Positions 1-19,907 of a DNA stretch of 64,000 bases are shown one piece after another (the first letter of the stretch is position 1; the number at the start of each line of letters is the position of its first letter). The stretch is from Lucifuga dentata (taxonomy: Eukaryota; Chordata; Actinopteri; Ophidiiformes; Bythitidae). The translations under genes and the position numbers were made by a program. The stretch is taken from the NCBI GenBank assembly GCA_014773175.1, contig VXCM01000143.1:140415-204414 (forward strand), read 5' to 3'. Under the pieces are notes generated by a model. That model searched no databases. It worked only from the letters and a program-made list of their open reading frames with translations, and was not told the DNA's origin.

Positions 1-1938
1 TTGGGGACATCTCGTCTGGGAGTGACTTTCTTGCCATCATCTGAGAAGTTGTATTTGCAAGAACAGTTTACTCTGCAATCAGATGGAGGAAAAGTCCAAC
101 AAATTTAGTTAATAGTGTTATTAAATTTGTTATTTGCTTTCTATTGATGTTGGATTTAACAGCTGAATTGATCTTCATTTCACCTGCCACCACCTCTTGA
201 AGTCATCTCATCTCGTAGCTTCTTCAGGTCATTTTTACACCTCTCAATCTCCACCACCTTCAAGCCCTCCACTGAAACAACATGACATAAAAATCAACTT
301 TATTTTAAGAACATGCTTCAAAAAAAATTATTTCACACTTTTAGATATTTCACATTGTAATTTATAAACAGCTTTTCCGATATGGTCCTTTCAGGTGAAC
401 TACATTTAAAAAAAAAAACAAAAAAACCCTACGTTCCACTCTCTTCTCCAACATGGCTAGCCTGTTGGTGACTTCAGTCTTCAACTCATTGATGCGAAAG
501 GCTCTGTGAGAGGAAAACAAATCAAAAGGGAGGATCACACTTTTTTCCTTATGGTTCACAGGGAACAACAACTGGAATTGTAGCTTGGACACCATATTGT
601 CTGATTGAACCTGCCTGTGTGGGTTGTAGCACGTATTATCACTAAACACGGTCGAAAGGCACCACTGTCAGTGAGGTATGTGTTGGGGTGAGGAAGGACA
701 GGCTTTAGCCATAAGATAACATAAACATCAGAGGCGTTACCTGCTGAACTGCTCAGCCACCTGAGACAACACGTTCTGAAACATGTCCTCCTTCTCTGCA
801 AACATAAATACAAGCATGATAAATCACAATAAATTAGTGCTGCTAGCTGTTAGAATTGATACTCTTAAACCTTACAAATTACTGCTTATATGTGTTTTAA
901 TGGCAATGGAATAAAATGAGTTTACCTCCAAGTTGACCAGTAGACAGAGGGACAACTTTATACAAAGAGCTGTGAGGAAATAAGATGCAGAATCATGAAT
1001 CCTAATTTTGGGCATTGTCTCATAAAAGCTGAATGCTGGCTTCCTTTTTGAGACAATAAATATCATAATGGTGGTATTTTACTTTGGAGAGTTGGTTGGC
1101 ATGGTGGGATCTATGGAGACCAAAGCACCTTGTGGGTCCACCATCATGATGGCAGTGTTCCTATAGCGACAGGATAAGAAGAAAAGCAAACATTTCACTT
1201 AGTGATGGTAATTAAGCACAGGCATTACGGATTCAAGGAAAAAATATGTTCTCTTGACTTTATTTGTATACACTTATACATATATACATTTTGCTTGGAG
1301 TGCTTTATCTGATATTTTTCCCATGGAAGTCAGAGATACCAAATAGAAAAAACTTTAAAGTGAAACTGCAGAAGACTAAAAGTGACATAGAAGTACCTAA
1401 AAAAAAATTGTTTCCTCAATTAAAGCAAAACGGAATAAAGAAAGAGCAAAAAGTGGAAATAAATACACATTTTGTTTTTAACTATCTATCATTGTATCTT
1501 TTGATGTGCATGACTAAATCAGTATGCATGTTGTCCAGCGATACCCAACATGCCTTTCTCTCTCCATATGTGATGTTATTTATATCTGTGTGATGGTCTT
1601 CCTGCATTTACTATGTTTTTAACAGTATCTGCAGCTTTATGACAGTCTTACATTGCTGTGTCCTGTGAAAACCATGTATCTCCAAATTGTCAACTTTTCT
1701 GGAACTAAAGTGGAACTGACCTTGTGATTTTGAGAGATTTCATTAGGATTTTAAGGAGTTTTGTAAGTCAAAGCTGAAAGAAAATTTTATCAGTCATTAC
1801 AGGGCCATGTAATTCCTCAATATCTATTATTTAAAAATGTGAAAATCACCAAATTTGGAGATACAGGCTGAATGGTGTTTGTGCATCTTGCCAAAACACA
1901 CACTTCAGGAACAGTGTAATTACAGTGCCCATGTGAAC

Positions 1939-1971
<33 letters not shown>

Positions 1972-3806
1972 AGTTGTAAGCGGGTGCAGCACAAACCTGG
2001 GGATATTAGATGACGAACACAGAAGCTCCTTGATGTCACAGGGACTGCAGTGCCGACTGTACACCACCTGTGAGGGACACACCAGCTACTTCACTTCTTA
2101 ACCAATACGCAAACTACTGTGCTTATCTGTTTAGGTTATTGGGAATATGGCCTTTGACGACCCCATCCACAGGCTCCCTGGTTTCCTGTGGTGTCTTCAT
2201 GGCAGGAGCCTATGAGGTGGGGTCGTCAGGGAGAACGATGTTCACCTGGTCTGACTGACTGATCAGCTTTTTAAGCTGGTGTCAGACCATCTCTCTCTCT
2301 TCCCCTCCCCCTCCCCTTCCTCTCACAGACATTACTTTGGTTGTCTTTCTTCTTTTAGGTATTCTGTTACTTTACTTAATTTAGTGTTTTTGTAGTTTTA
2401 CTTATATAAATATTTAAATCTTGTAACTCATGTGAACTTGTCAGACCTCCTTGTTAGAACCTGGAGCCAGTTTGTGACAGGTCACATAGCAGTTTATTTG
2501 TGGGGCTAAGATGGTGTAAGATAGAAATCTTACACCATCTTAGCGCTCAGATCTGAAGTGTCTACAAAGGCACACCTGTGCACAAACAGCTGCTGTGGTT
2601 TTGATATGAGGCCTTAGCGCTCTAACAGGGGAGTGGGATGATTATCAAATTTCTTGTATTTGAGTTTAGACAATCATGTCTCATGGGAATGTAAAGAAAG
2701 GGTTGTTTCAGATTAGAGGTGAATAAGATCAAGTTCACACAGAAACCAATGAGGGAATGATGGAAAAGAAAGAGACAGCTGAAAGCGAGATTTTCAGATA
2801 GAGGAAAATCTTGGAAAATCTTATGAAGCTCTTGAACATAGAAACATTATCAATGCCTGACCGATTAAACCATGCAAATCATTTAACTGACTATACTCAC
2901 CACAGTAGACACAGTATGCATAAACTGTCACTGTCTACAATAAGTCAATAGTGAAATGTGGGTCGACATTTCCAAAGCATCCTGCAGAAATTACGATCTC
3001 GTATCTTGAAGCCAGCAGGTGTAGCAGACAAACATTCAGTCTCAAGCCAAAGACTCGGGCCTCTTGAGCGGACATGTGTCATTGCCAGCTCTCTACTTGA
3101 AGCACTTCACATCACCAGATCAGCAACTGTTTCATTTAGCTTTACTTTAGTATGCTTTGCACTCTAATACATGAAACTCCAGCATGAAACCTCATTCAAT
3201 TATCACTGGGGTTTACATGATCACTAAGCTGTTGCTATGTAATGCACTATTTTATACCAATCTGTAGGATTAAAATGCTGGAATGAGTGAATTTGATGTG
3301 CTATTTTCTGTTTTCAGATTGGTGATAATTTCCTTAACAGAGTAAATGTGTAAGCTGTTATCAGCAGGTGTTAGATTCTGTCAGTAACACCAGTAAAGCA
3401 TTAGCATCTTTTTTTAGCACCTGCTCAGGTGAGGTTAGTCCAGTGGGAAAGCCTGCTAGCTGTGTCAAGAAGCTGAATTAAAAATAATTGAATTATTTAA
3501 TTGCCATAGTTAAGGTTGTTTAAGATTGCTTTTAGAATTTAACATGATGATTAAAATAATTTTGATTGCTTAATTTGTTTTGGATGAACCATATCTGTGA
3601 TAGTTTAGCAAATTTTGGTTTGTTTTGTTCAAATAGTCTACAGTATGTAAGATTAGTTTCAATATCAGTTATTGAATACAGTTAAGTGCATGCAATATTA
3701 TATTTACAGAGTGCTATATAGTCCATGTTGGCACACATTTATCATAATCCAATGACCTGTTTTATCAGAAGTATTTTCAGTCTATGTTTAAATGGTATAT
3801 AGTATT

Positions 3807-3875
<69 letters not shown>

Positions 3876-4197
3876 TACATTTATCTTGCATTCTCTTTAT
3901 ATAACATTTTAAAGGAAGAATCTTTGGGTGATATTTGATTTGAATTTCTATAAAACTGTTTATCTTTTTTTTTTCTTTTTTAAACAAATCAGCCTATCTG
4001 ACAAAGTATGATGTTACCAAAACCTGTTAAGTCAAAATACATTTCTAAAGGAAATGGGGAGATTTCTATCAAGGCACAAATATAAAAATACCCAGTAATT
4101 AAAGCATTTCCACTGGAATTGGACCCACCTTCTGCACCTTTCCATCCACATCCAGGTAAATGGATTTAGGGGCATAGGAGGAGGAGCTGGATCCCAT
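1..4197 (-). CDS. pde9a: PDE9A cGMP-specific phosphodiesterase, N-terminal exons (partial)
   Basis: High-affinity cGMP 3',5'-cyclic phosphodiesterase; only the part before the catalytic domain is in the window. Eight minus-strand exons join in phase: 4129-4197, 1997-2067, 1083-1160, 926-969, 741-795, 433-503, 184-271 and 1-72 (cut by the edge), about 182 codons. Each joins by GT-AG sites, and the reading frame agrees at every junction. The start [20 protein letters not shown] matches the PDE9A N-terminus. Exon 3 gives [12 protein letters not shown], exons 5-6 give [19 protein letters not shown], and exon 8 gives [20 protein letters not shown], all at the expected positions in the family. The metal-binding HD catalytic domain should lie to the left. 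Intron 1 (about 2 kb) carries a TCTA microsatellite and a perfect hairpin. The gene identity is firm; which fish paralogue it is cannot be told here. Confidence 0.93.
2505..2544. repeat. perfect inverted repeat, 18-bp arms, 4-nt loop
   Basis: Positions 2505-2522 are the exact reverse complement of 2527-2544, with the loop AGAA at 2523-2526. It lies in pde9a intron 1. An RNA or single DNA strand would fold into an uninterrupted 18-bp stem. The arms do not extend further. It may be the tip of a small foldback element or a hairpin locus; nothing else supports a function. Confidence 0.8.
3807..3875. repeat. (TCTA)n microsatellite
   Basis: About 17 uninterrupted tetranucleotide copies in pde9a intron 1. 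Confidence 0.95.
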
Positions 4198-5361
4198 GTT
4201 TACCTCCCTCTCCTCTCTCACACACCTGCAGGGATACTGGCTTGGAGCCCTGATTGACCTGAAAAGCTGACAACCTGAATCTTATCCTCACAAAACAAGC
4301 GGTAACAAATGAATGGAGAGCAGTGGTTGTTTCAATACATTCATGCATACATGACTGTATACACTAATGCCTATGGAGAACTATAAATAATGACTATCTG
4401 ACTTTTGCCACCAAGAAAGAATGAATGAAAAACAAATACAAAACTTTCCTAAAGAGCATTCACAATTCATGTTCAGATGCATTTTAAGTACAGAGCTAAA
4501 GAAAGTGTCCAATTTCCCCATAATAATTTTCTATGAACCTATGCAATCACAGAAAATTAAATTAAAGAAAAACAAAACAAAAATGCACAGATGTAACACC
4601 TGAGTAAGAAACTCATTAAAATGAATTTTTAGAAAACAACAGAGTTGATATACTCACAATGTCAACGATGCAGCTTCCCCCGTGGAGACTGAAGGTAAGG
4701 TCCCAGGTGCTGAAGAGGCAGCTGACTCACACGCGCACACATACAGACACAAACGCACCTACACAAACTGAAAGCTACAGAGGAAGAGAAGGAGTGTGTG
4801 AGTGATGGAGAAGATGAGGAAGGATATGAGTGAGCAGGATGAGGGAGGCAGAGGGGAACAGAGAACTATGACTATTACAGGCACTCTTACTGGTTGCCAG
4901 GGGATGGTTACTATGGCGAATAAAGACAACTCTAATGTCTTAAGTGGCACAAAGCTTTTGCCCACACTGGTGCAGATCTTTTACCTGTTTGACTGTATCT
5001 CATAGAAAAACAAAAAGTAACATGTTCTGTCCTCTACACAGCTATCTGATTGAAACTTCAGTAGGGAATCATATTACCTGTGTTCTGTTTGTTGATGCCT
5101 GAGGAAATCACATAGGGATACAATAAGAAAACAGCAATTGTTATTAGCCTGAAAGGCATGCCATGCACAAACAAAACACTGATTAGAGCAATCAAAGCTA
5201 CATGGAAGATTATATCTTATCAGCAGGATTCAGCTACTCATGTCTAGCCTGGAGGGCCCAGATGTGAGCTTAATGTTGTCTCAGCTCAACTACTCAAGTG
5301 CTGCATGCAAATTTGGATGTGCATATGTACAAACTCAAGTTATTATTCTGTGTGTTGTGTA

Positions 5362-5398
<37 letters not shown>

Positions 5399-7967
5399 CT
5401 GTGTGCGTGTGCGTACATGTGGCTGTGAGTGTGTGTTACCATTCCCTGCCCCACTCGTCCACTCTTGCTGAGTACAGGATTGACAGATTGTTTGGTCAGA
5501 TTCAGCAGAGCAGTTATAGTGATTACCGAGTGAAGGATGCTTTTATTTATTTGTTTATTTATTTTTTTGAAAGAAATTATACATTATAATGTGGATGTGT
5601 GATCTTTGAAAACATAATTTTTTTAATTTATTTCAGACTAAGACTAAAGCCAGTACTCTAATAGGGAATCACACCTGTTAGGAAATCAGTCCTGGTCTTG
5701 ATTAAAATAAAAGGTCAGATGAAAGCTTTCAAACAATACAGTCACCCTCTTTTGTGTGGGATTTCACATCATCAGGCTGGTATGAACAAGGATATTACTG
5801 AAAAAAGCTTGACCAGGCAGGAGGAGGAGGAGGAGGAGGAGGAGGTAATTAATCAGAGATGAAGAGCATTCTATATCTGTTCTTTTCAACTCATAGGACA
5901 CTGACTCGCTTGCAGGCACACAAACACAGATGTTTGCACACATATAGATGTATTAGCAAACATATACACACAGATGTAAGCCCACTACCCAGAGGCTAAT
6001 TACTGCCTGGCCTCTATGCTTCTCTGACATGCTGCATGGGAGGTGAACATGAGGGGGTAAACTGTCCAACTAATATAGAAAAATTAGACTTAAAAATTGA
6101 TCAAAGTCATTTTCCAAAACACAATTAAACAAGAAGAATTGTTCACTTACTTATTTAATTGAAATGTGTCTTCTGCCAAATCTACAAGTGATTATGTACA
6201 TGTTTGTGAGCTTCATTGCCTTGCATGTGTGAATGTGTGCACAGAACAGTGTATGTTTATTTATGAGGACTGAATGTTTCAAACAGAACAAAGCCACTGA
6301 ATCCCAGATCAAAACAGGTGGATCTGATTGCTAATGTAGCTGTAACACAGCCTGAGCATCACACCTTTAATAATGGAAAATTAATTTCAGGATAAAAGCA
6401 ATAAATAAAATCATGCACATTTTCATGATAAAAGATGTCCAGCTGGACATCTGAAAGCAGCAAATTATACTGATAATAAAGATGGACCTGGCCGCTTTGT
6501 GTGTATATCTATGTACATTTGTGTATGTATTACACACAACTACTATATAATATTCTCAAATCTTCTCTCTTTATTCCATGCCAGCATTTTGGTGCACTGG
6601 AATAATAACATGTGGTATAATGTAGATAAATAATCTCAAATTAAGTCTCAATTGCCCTTATACATGATTACAGTTACTATACTGTATAAGTCATTTGGTC
6701 ATTTTAAGGCACAGACATTCCATTCAAGTGGGATTCTACTTAGATTAAATATAGTAAACTTGACTCAGATGAAGGCCACATGATTGCATGGCCTACTTGA
6801 CATTAAGAATATTGACTATACATAATTGATTTAAGGGCTTGTTGTGGGTTTGATTAGCCAAGAGAAGGAGACGAGCTGGTGTATTTTTATTATTTTTTCC
6901 CATTCAGATTTGTACTTTACTTAATGCTGTTTAAATGCAGCCTGTTGTTCACTGAACCTCAAATGTCAAGCAGCTAGTCAGCTGGCTGACAGTAGTTGGT
7001 TTAATCATGTGTAAACAGTGTCTTTGGTAAAGTATTAGGGGAATATAATGATAAGACAACAAATATAACATGGTATCACTTTCCAAAATTTTATTTTTCC
7101 ACTTTGATTTGTCTGGAACAACAATAGTTTCCAGATTAAAAAAAAAAAAAAAAAAANAAAAAAAAAAAAAAAAAGTTCAGAAAAGTGTATGAGGTAAATA
7201 AAAGAATATCCAAGTCCTCTCTTTTGAAACATTTAAGGAAATATATGGGTGACACCTAATGGACAAGATAGGAATTGTTCTAATGCTCAAGAATCTGAAA
7301 TCACATTCAGCCTCTTCACCAAAACAAAAAGAGGTAAAGTGCTTCTATTTTATCCTGTCTTGAGTTTGATATGTTACATAACAATGTAATACTTTAATGA
7401 CAATAAAACTAATAAGTGAAAATAAATGTTTTGTATGATATGTATGTGGGAAAGGTGAAAAACAGAAAAAAGTTATATTTTTTATGACTTTAAGATACAA
7501 TGACCTAAGATGAAACAAGAAGTTGTGGTATAATTATTTCTAAAAGTGTAACCCCCCCNAAAAAAAAAAAAAAAAAATCACATTTATTTACATATGTACA
7601 AAATTCCCACCAAAATGTAAAGTTCATCAGGAACCAAAATATATAACAGCTGGAAATTGTTACTGTCCCAGCATGAAATACTCTGTTGGCATTAATGCTG
7701 GTGGACAAGAAAATCATTTTACAGCAGAAGAGATGCAGACAGATGATGACAGATGATGGCACATATGAAGACAAGAAGTTAGCTGACAGTCACCCTTGAC
7801 CATCCCTTCCCTTCACATCAGTATTCTGTCTTAGTGCATCAAATCCAGCATCCTCATTGCAGGATGCAACAAATGACCAAAATACTATACATGTACTTTA
7901 TACACCTCAATATATAGAGTATACATTTCAGAATAAAAGCATCTATCCCAGGAGACATGGGCTGTGG
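4198..7967. other. intergenic region between hepacam 3' end and pde9a start
   Basis: Apart from the possible pde9a 5' exon near 4.7 kb I see no coding exon. The stretch should contain the pde9a promoter at its left and the hepacam 3' UTR at its right. It holds a (GT)n run at 5364-5395, an (AGG)n run at 5820-5845 and homopolymer A runs with single Ns at 7157 and 7559. Open frames here are short, low in complexity, or run through the microsatellites. Confidence 0.6.
4675..4737 (-). other. possible alternative or untranslated 5' exon of pde9a
   Basis: On the minus strand about 63 bases lie between an acceptor-like CTCTTCAG and a consensus GTGAGT donor, about 500 bases upstream of the pde9a start codon. 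One frame is open (STWDLTFSLHGGSCIVDI) but does not resemble the known PDE9A N-terminus. It could be a non-coding first exon, an isoform-specific exon or chance. Boundaries are approximate. Confidence 0.2.
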
Positions 7968-13552
<5,585 letters not shown>

Positions 13553-13703
13553 CTTGTGTCCCAGGCTGAGTCTTTCTCCCACCCAGTGAGCATGGTTTAT
13601 CCACCCTGGGCACGTCTCCACAGCTCCACTCTCTCTCCTCTGCCTGCCTGCCTGCTATACTGGCCTCTGCCTGGACACACTGATCCCTACTCTCCTCACA
13701 GCA

Positions 13704-13727
13704 CCCCAGTCAGAGCCAACAACAGCC

Positions 13728-13759
<32 letters not shown>

Positions 13760-13786
13760 TCNCCCCAGTCAGAGCCAACAACAGCC

Positions 13787-13818
<32 letters not shown>

Positions 13819-13820
13819 TC
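13704..13820. repeat. duplicated (GT)n-containing segment around N at 13762
   Basis: A segment of about 58 bases (CCCCAGTCAGAGCCAACAAC, then a GT run and TTC) occurs twice, separated only by CN. This is probably one genomic copy duplicated at an assembly join, just upstream of hepacam exon 1. Confidence 0.85.
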
Positions 13821-13829
13821 ATATGAGAA

Positions 13830-16800
13830 AGACACACAGTGTGAGTGCTTTTCTTCCACTTCATATTGCCCTCTCAGAAAAGAGCACAATGGAAAGAAAT
13901 TTATGTTTGTTTTAGGCATAGTTATCTGTGTTAAAGCATCTGTTAAGGTTCCAACAAACAAATCAAATGTGTGTGTTCTTTTTTTTTTTTTTTTANTTTT
14001 TTTTTTTTTTTTTACTCATGATGTCTTTTATACTCTAAGTAAGGTATAAAAGAGTTTCATATAATTGAACTATTTGCTAGAAATCCTACTGAAGAGAACT
14101 ACTTGAACCAAAACAGCGGGTCTAAAAGAAGCCCACTTAAAAAGCTGAAATGAGTGAGCATGAAAAACAAGTTCCCTCCCCCTCTTTGGCCCACTTTCAC
14201 CTCTTTGTGGAAACTCCTCTATGGAGTCTCACAACAAACTCACAATTTATCACTTGGAAAACAACACTGTGGCTGACTCACACACAAACACACACACTGC
14301 CTGAAGGCTTTTTTCTTGTCGTTACGACAGTAGCTGTCAATCTGGAGTCAGGGCCATGGCACCTGTCTGATGCATGATAAATAAAGGTACCAAGATGTTG
14401 TTCCTAGTTTGTCCTCTAGGTGGTGTGAAAGCCACGGTGGAAAAATCAGGAAACTGATAAGGTTGAGGGTGAGGTGATGCTTTTTTATGTTTTAAATATT
14501 CAATATGCATGTGAAAAACAAAACAGAAATGCTACAAAGGAACCAAATGTGCGTAAAATTACAGAAAATTAAAAAAGAAAAAACTAAAGGGCACTCATTA
14601 GCGCTCATACCTCCGCCAAGGCTAAAGGACCAGGGGGGATGGAGGTGGGGGTGNNNNNNNNNNNNNNNNNNNNNNNNNNNNNNNNNNNNNNNNNNNNNNN
14701 NNNNNNNNNNNNNNNNNNNNNNNNNNNNNNNNNNNNNNNNNNGGGGGGGGTGTCCAGATCTAACAGACACAGGTAAAACATGTCCTCATTGGCAGAGGTT
14801 AAAAATTCTGTTTTTAAGCTATTAAAGCAGGCAAGTCGGAAATTTAAAAAAAAAAAATGTCTGAAAGCAAAATTTTGTACTTTGATGAAGTTTCAGAGAC
14901 CAAATACATATGTTTCCTTTTGAACTTTGAATTGAATGTGTCAGATATTTGTTTGGATAGTCAATCTACCGTGGACCTTCTTATAGGCTGGACAGTCCTT
15001 GCATGTGCTTTCCACTTGTAGAGAAGCCATTTGTATCATGATTTATTATATCTTATCTTGGCTGCTACTTTGGATGTGCCATCATGTGTGAAAATCACAT
15101 ATCCCATCAATCATTTTACAGTCACTGTGCTGTGGAAATAATTGAGCAGGAACTTGCATTAAGTCAGCCCTCTAATATTTTTGGATAGCTTTCTTTTTTT
15201 TTTTTTTTTTTTTAACAGTGTACCGTTTGATTACAAAGGGACATTTTAAGCAGCAGAGGCAGCGTGCTTCATAGAAAGCTGCAGGAATGTGGGAACAGCT
15301 GCTGTTCCGCACCAGTCTCCCAGGGTTTAATCTTCTTCTGTAGTCTGCCATCAAAGCCAAACCTCTCCCCTCCACCTCTGCCCCTTCACTGCCCTGGGTA
15401 AAAGCAGCGCCTCCCTCTTCCTCTCATCATCTAACACACCCTAAATCAAGGGGAACACTTCCCACTAAAGAAGAAAGAGACCAGAGATGAGGCCGGTATG
15501 AGTCAGTATGTTTGCATGTGTTATGACAGAAACCATTTTCACATTTAGTCCACAACAGACCTGATGACGACATTCTGTATCACTCTGTCATTTAGAGCAG
15601 GTGTATGTAGATGAATCAATCAAGCTGTGACACACACCATTCTACTGTTATCTCACCTTTTGAATGAGGTTCCTGTTTCGTTTTATACAGTCTAACTGAT
15701 TGTTAGAAACAGGATAATGCATTGCTGTTGCAGCTTATTACTCACTGTGCTCTCTCTCATCACTGCCAGTTTGTGTAACCTAGTTAGAATTTAAAATATA
15801 TTACACTCCATAAAATGGTGAGGCCACAGGAAAGACCACGGGAGCAGATAATTGCGCCCCCTGCTGTTCGTCTGGCTTACATCCATCTCTAATTACCACC
15901 CAGGAGAATACAGAAATCTTTTCCCACTGACAAGCTGTCTGAGAAAGAGAGCAAACTAACCAAGCGGATCACTTAGATGATCTCCTCCTAAAATAGTCCA
16001 CGTTCATCTTAACAGTTTTTGCAAGGAAGGGACAGTTATTCTTTCCTTCTCCACTGCAAGTGAAAGACTAGCGTGTGATATACAGTACAAACAGTGACTT
16101 TCTTACTATGTGATCTATAGTTGGATGGAAAAAGCCCCAACAAACATAACATCCATGCTTATTTTTGAAAAGCTCTCACTCCCAGAATTCAATCTACAGC
16201 ACCAAGTGGCCGTTGTTCTATGTTTGGAGGTGTGCAGAGCATTGACTGTTCACCAACAGTCATTAAAGAGACAGGAGAACGTGGCCATGGCACCTCTGGG
16301 ACTGGGTAGGAGAATAGAGAGAACAGGTCTATAAAACCCATAGCGGATGTTTATGAGAGCACAGTGGAGGAGGAATCTCAGACTGACTGCTGGTTGTCCA
16401 ATTTCTACCAGCTGGTGACACAATTAAGAATCTACTGTGTGTGTGCATGTGCGCACGCTCATGCATGCAAGAATGACAGTGAGTGACTTGTGTGGGATCT
16501 GCATGCTAAAGTATGGGTTGTGTTCTTCCTGTGTGAATGCATGTGCATGTTGACTGTGCAGTGTGCTGTGCAGCTCAGATGTGTGTGGGTGGGCTGAGTG
16601 GGAGCACAGGGAGACTGAACACTGAGACAGAAGATGCTCGAGCTTCAGTTTCTCAACTGAACAGGGCTGCCTTTGCAAATGAAACAAAATGGTAGTATTT
16701 TTTTTTTTTTTANTTTTTTTTTTTTTTAATTCCAGTAATCTTATTATTAAAGTAAAGGTAAAGACCATTAATATCAGAACATCAGTCTTCATGATGGGAT

Positions 16801-17098
16801 CATGGTGATGTTATGTATGCATTTCCAGGCTCTGTAAATGCAAATATTTCAACTACTCTGGATTGACTTGTCTAATGTAACTGGCAGTTGTACATATTAA
16901 AAATACAGTTTCATGTTCATGAATTATTCATGAGATTCCCTGTGTTAAGTGAGCCACAGTGGAGACATAACATTAATTCAGCTTTATGGAAACCCTCTGC
17001 AATTAGCAGCCTTGCTTACGTTTCAGTGAGGGTAATGAGCAGCTTTGACTGAAGGCTATACATTTGTGCATTTTTCTATTTTCACCATAAAAAAAAGA

Positions 17099-17144
<46 letters not shown>

Positions 17145-19907
17145 GTAAATTATGCACTTACTGGACATATTTTTAAATGTGGTAGTAATTTGCACTGAAC
17201 TCAAGACCAGAATTTGCATCTGTATCTGTGCACCACGTACATGTATTAAATAGAGATGCAGTTTACAGGAAATATCAAATTCTGTCTGCGGCAAACTGAA
17301 CCCAAAGTCAACTAAATGAAGTTTAAAACAGACATTTATCCATATATTTTACGTGGATTTATTAGTGTATAATGTAATAACTCTACAGCAAGTTTCAGCA
17401 AGGTACCATTCAATTAGATTTCAAGCACGAAAGCTCTGCAAAATCTGACAATGAAATTGTATACACTTAATTTAGCATTAGTCAAACAAATCAAACCCGC
17501 CAATACAAGCACTGAGCATATTGAATCTGTGTAAGATACAGCCGTACCAAATGCATCTGGATAAAAGTGTAATTACTGCATGCTTATTGTTCTGGAAGAT
17601 CAGATTTATAGAAAATGCTTGAAAAGGTGAAAGAGAAGCCATTTGTCATGTGATCAAAAGACAATCAAGGCAGTTACAGTCTGAACAAATAGAACATACA
17701 TAGCTACTTCTCTTTTGATGTTTGTGATATTTTAATCATTTTTTGAGGAAGTCATAGAGGCAAATAATAGTGAAGACGCAAGCACTTAGGAAAACATTGC
17801 AAAAAGCAAAATAATTTAAGCCATTAATTACGCAAAGTCTAATGATGATGCATACAAGATTTTTACACAGATGGTATGAATTAATCCTTTCAAAATAAGC
17901 CCTGTTTAGCATTTAGAGGACATTCATTTTCACATTCACAGATCATCAACTAAAAACTAGCACACTACCAGAAGTTTCACAAGTACATGCAGTGAGTTGC
18001 AAATTCTGGGTCAAAGACATCCGTACTGATGAGACTGCTGGGGGAAGCAGAGAAGGAGTGTTACAGTTCACCAAATGCACATAACACACCCTCAAAACTG
18101 TCTGTTCATTCTCTACTGCTAATTTGTGTGGAAAAGAAAATGACTCCTGGGATAAAAAGGTGTGCCTGAAAGCCAGCCCAGCCAGCTTCTGCCAGCCTTC
18201 TCTCACTACCTCGCTTTCCCTCTTTTTTTTCATCCAGGTCAGGGCAGGGGGATCACTGCTCTGGCACAGATGTGTCGTCTCTCTCTACTGTCCCCGATCC
18301 TCCTGTCTCTAAAAACAGAAACAAGCGAGGAATTTAAGCACTGCAGAGCCTGGAAAGAACATTTACTGTAAACACTTCTGTCCTCTTACCTCAGGCTCCA
18401 ATATATGGTCATTAATTAATTATTAATTAATATTAATAATAGTAATAGGTAATTAATAATAGGTAATTAATAGGGCGTTCTATTGTAAGTCATATTTGTC
18501 TTTCAGCATTTACTGTTTAAAGTAACAATGATACTGATGAAGTTTTTTATGATGCTATTCAGTATTTAATTCTGAGCTTAAAAGTGTTCTGTGATGCTAA
18601 GTACTGGATTCCTGGATATAAGGTAATGGCTGTTATAGCTGCAGCGCTCAAAAACCCACTTCCTTGTAGTGAAAAGGGGGTCTCTTCCAGTGGGAGGTGC
18701 TTTGGATGCTCTGTTCCTGTCCGACAGGTCCATTAATTCTGCTTTGCCCTCTGAAGCATATATCTAATGCACCTGGAGTTATAAATACATCTCCTACATA
18801 AGGATGCAACGCAGCCAACAACTGGGTTAGGGAGAATCAGTGACGTAGATGCCTGGAGTCATCCACATACCTGAAGAAAATGCGGCTTTGTCTTCTAAGA
18901 GAAGGTGAAACTTTTAGTAATGGGAACCCAATGCCTTTTTTGATTTCTCTTCGCAAAAGAAGCCTTACCGGTTGTGGTTGTGGAGTTGTGTGGTGGATAT
19001 CTGACGTAAATGTGTGGAAATCAGGGATCTATTTCATACTACATTCTGTATATTTATTTAATATTTTATTTAAGCATTCTTGTTCCGTGTAAGCACAACA
19101 ATTAATTGAACTGTACTGGAATTATAGATTTTCGCAATCAGGCCTTATTAAGCCAACTTTAAAAGATTGATTAAGAATAACCAATTCTTTAAAAATAACA
19201 GATACATAATACATAATAATAACAGTGATAGAAAACTGCCTTCTAAAATTATTTCCTCCTCTATAGATGTTTAAAATGAAAACAGAAAGACACATTCTCC
19301 GTTGTGGCAGACTTCTTCCAACATAAATTAATGCAGATAAATGTCTTCTTTTCTCTCCAGTGATTTAACAGCACATCGCCACGCAGATTTATCTAGAACC
19401 ACTTTAACTGAAAAATTAATTGAAAACCTCCATCATGTGATGCTGGAGATCCTATGGGGTAATTAAATGAGTCACTTAGTTATGTATTGCATTAATCACA
19501 CTTGGGATAAATCACGAGGGGCTCTGCTAAGGTGTATTTAATTATGTATGGCTCATTTTCTGCTATGTTAAATGTTATGTCAGCTTGTGCTCATGCAATA
19601 TGCTACAGTGTTCAGCTCTGAGGAAAGTTAAGATCTTTAAATTTTCCCACTCACATCTTAAAAGGGAATATCGCTAAAAATGAGGAGTGATGCTCAACCA
19701 ATAAAATGCAAGACCATTTTTAGAATTTTACTTGTTTACAGTATACATAATCTTAAATTGCTCTATTACATGTACTTGGTAAAACTCCATGCATATCCAT
19801 TTCCCATCACTTACCTTATGTGACCCAGTGTAGTTAAAGCTCCTGATAACAACCTCTGTTACCATCCTTATAGTCACTAGCCATAACACCTCTTTAGTGG
19901 CATTATG
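13830..19907. other. intergenic region between nrgn and hepacam
   Basis: About 6 kb in which I find no exon with protein similarity. In human several genes (VSIG2, ESAM, MSANTD2, ROBO3, ROBO4) lie between NRGN and HEPACAM; none is recognisable here. The stretch holds homopolymer T runs with single Ns (13996, 16713), a (CA)n run at 17103-17142 and an AT-rich TAATTAAT cluster near 18407-18475. The hepacam promoter should be at the left end and the nrgn 3' UTR at the right. Confidence 0.55.
14654..14742. other. assembly gap of 89 Ns
   Basis: A run of unspecified bases flanked by G-rich sequence (GGAGGTGGGGGTG before, GGGGGGGG after), which probably caused the sequencing drop-out. It lies in the hepacam-nrgn intergenic region. 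Confidence 0.98.

Noticed and set aside
1264..1593. Plus-strand open frame of 109 residues
   Set aside because: AT-rich, no domain, and inside a pde9a intron on the opposite strand.
14492..14825. Open frames on both strands through the N run
   Set aside because: They are open only because the 89 Ns are not read as stops.
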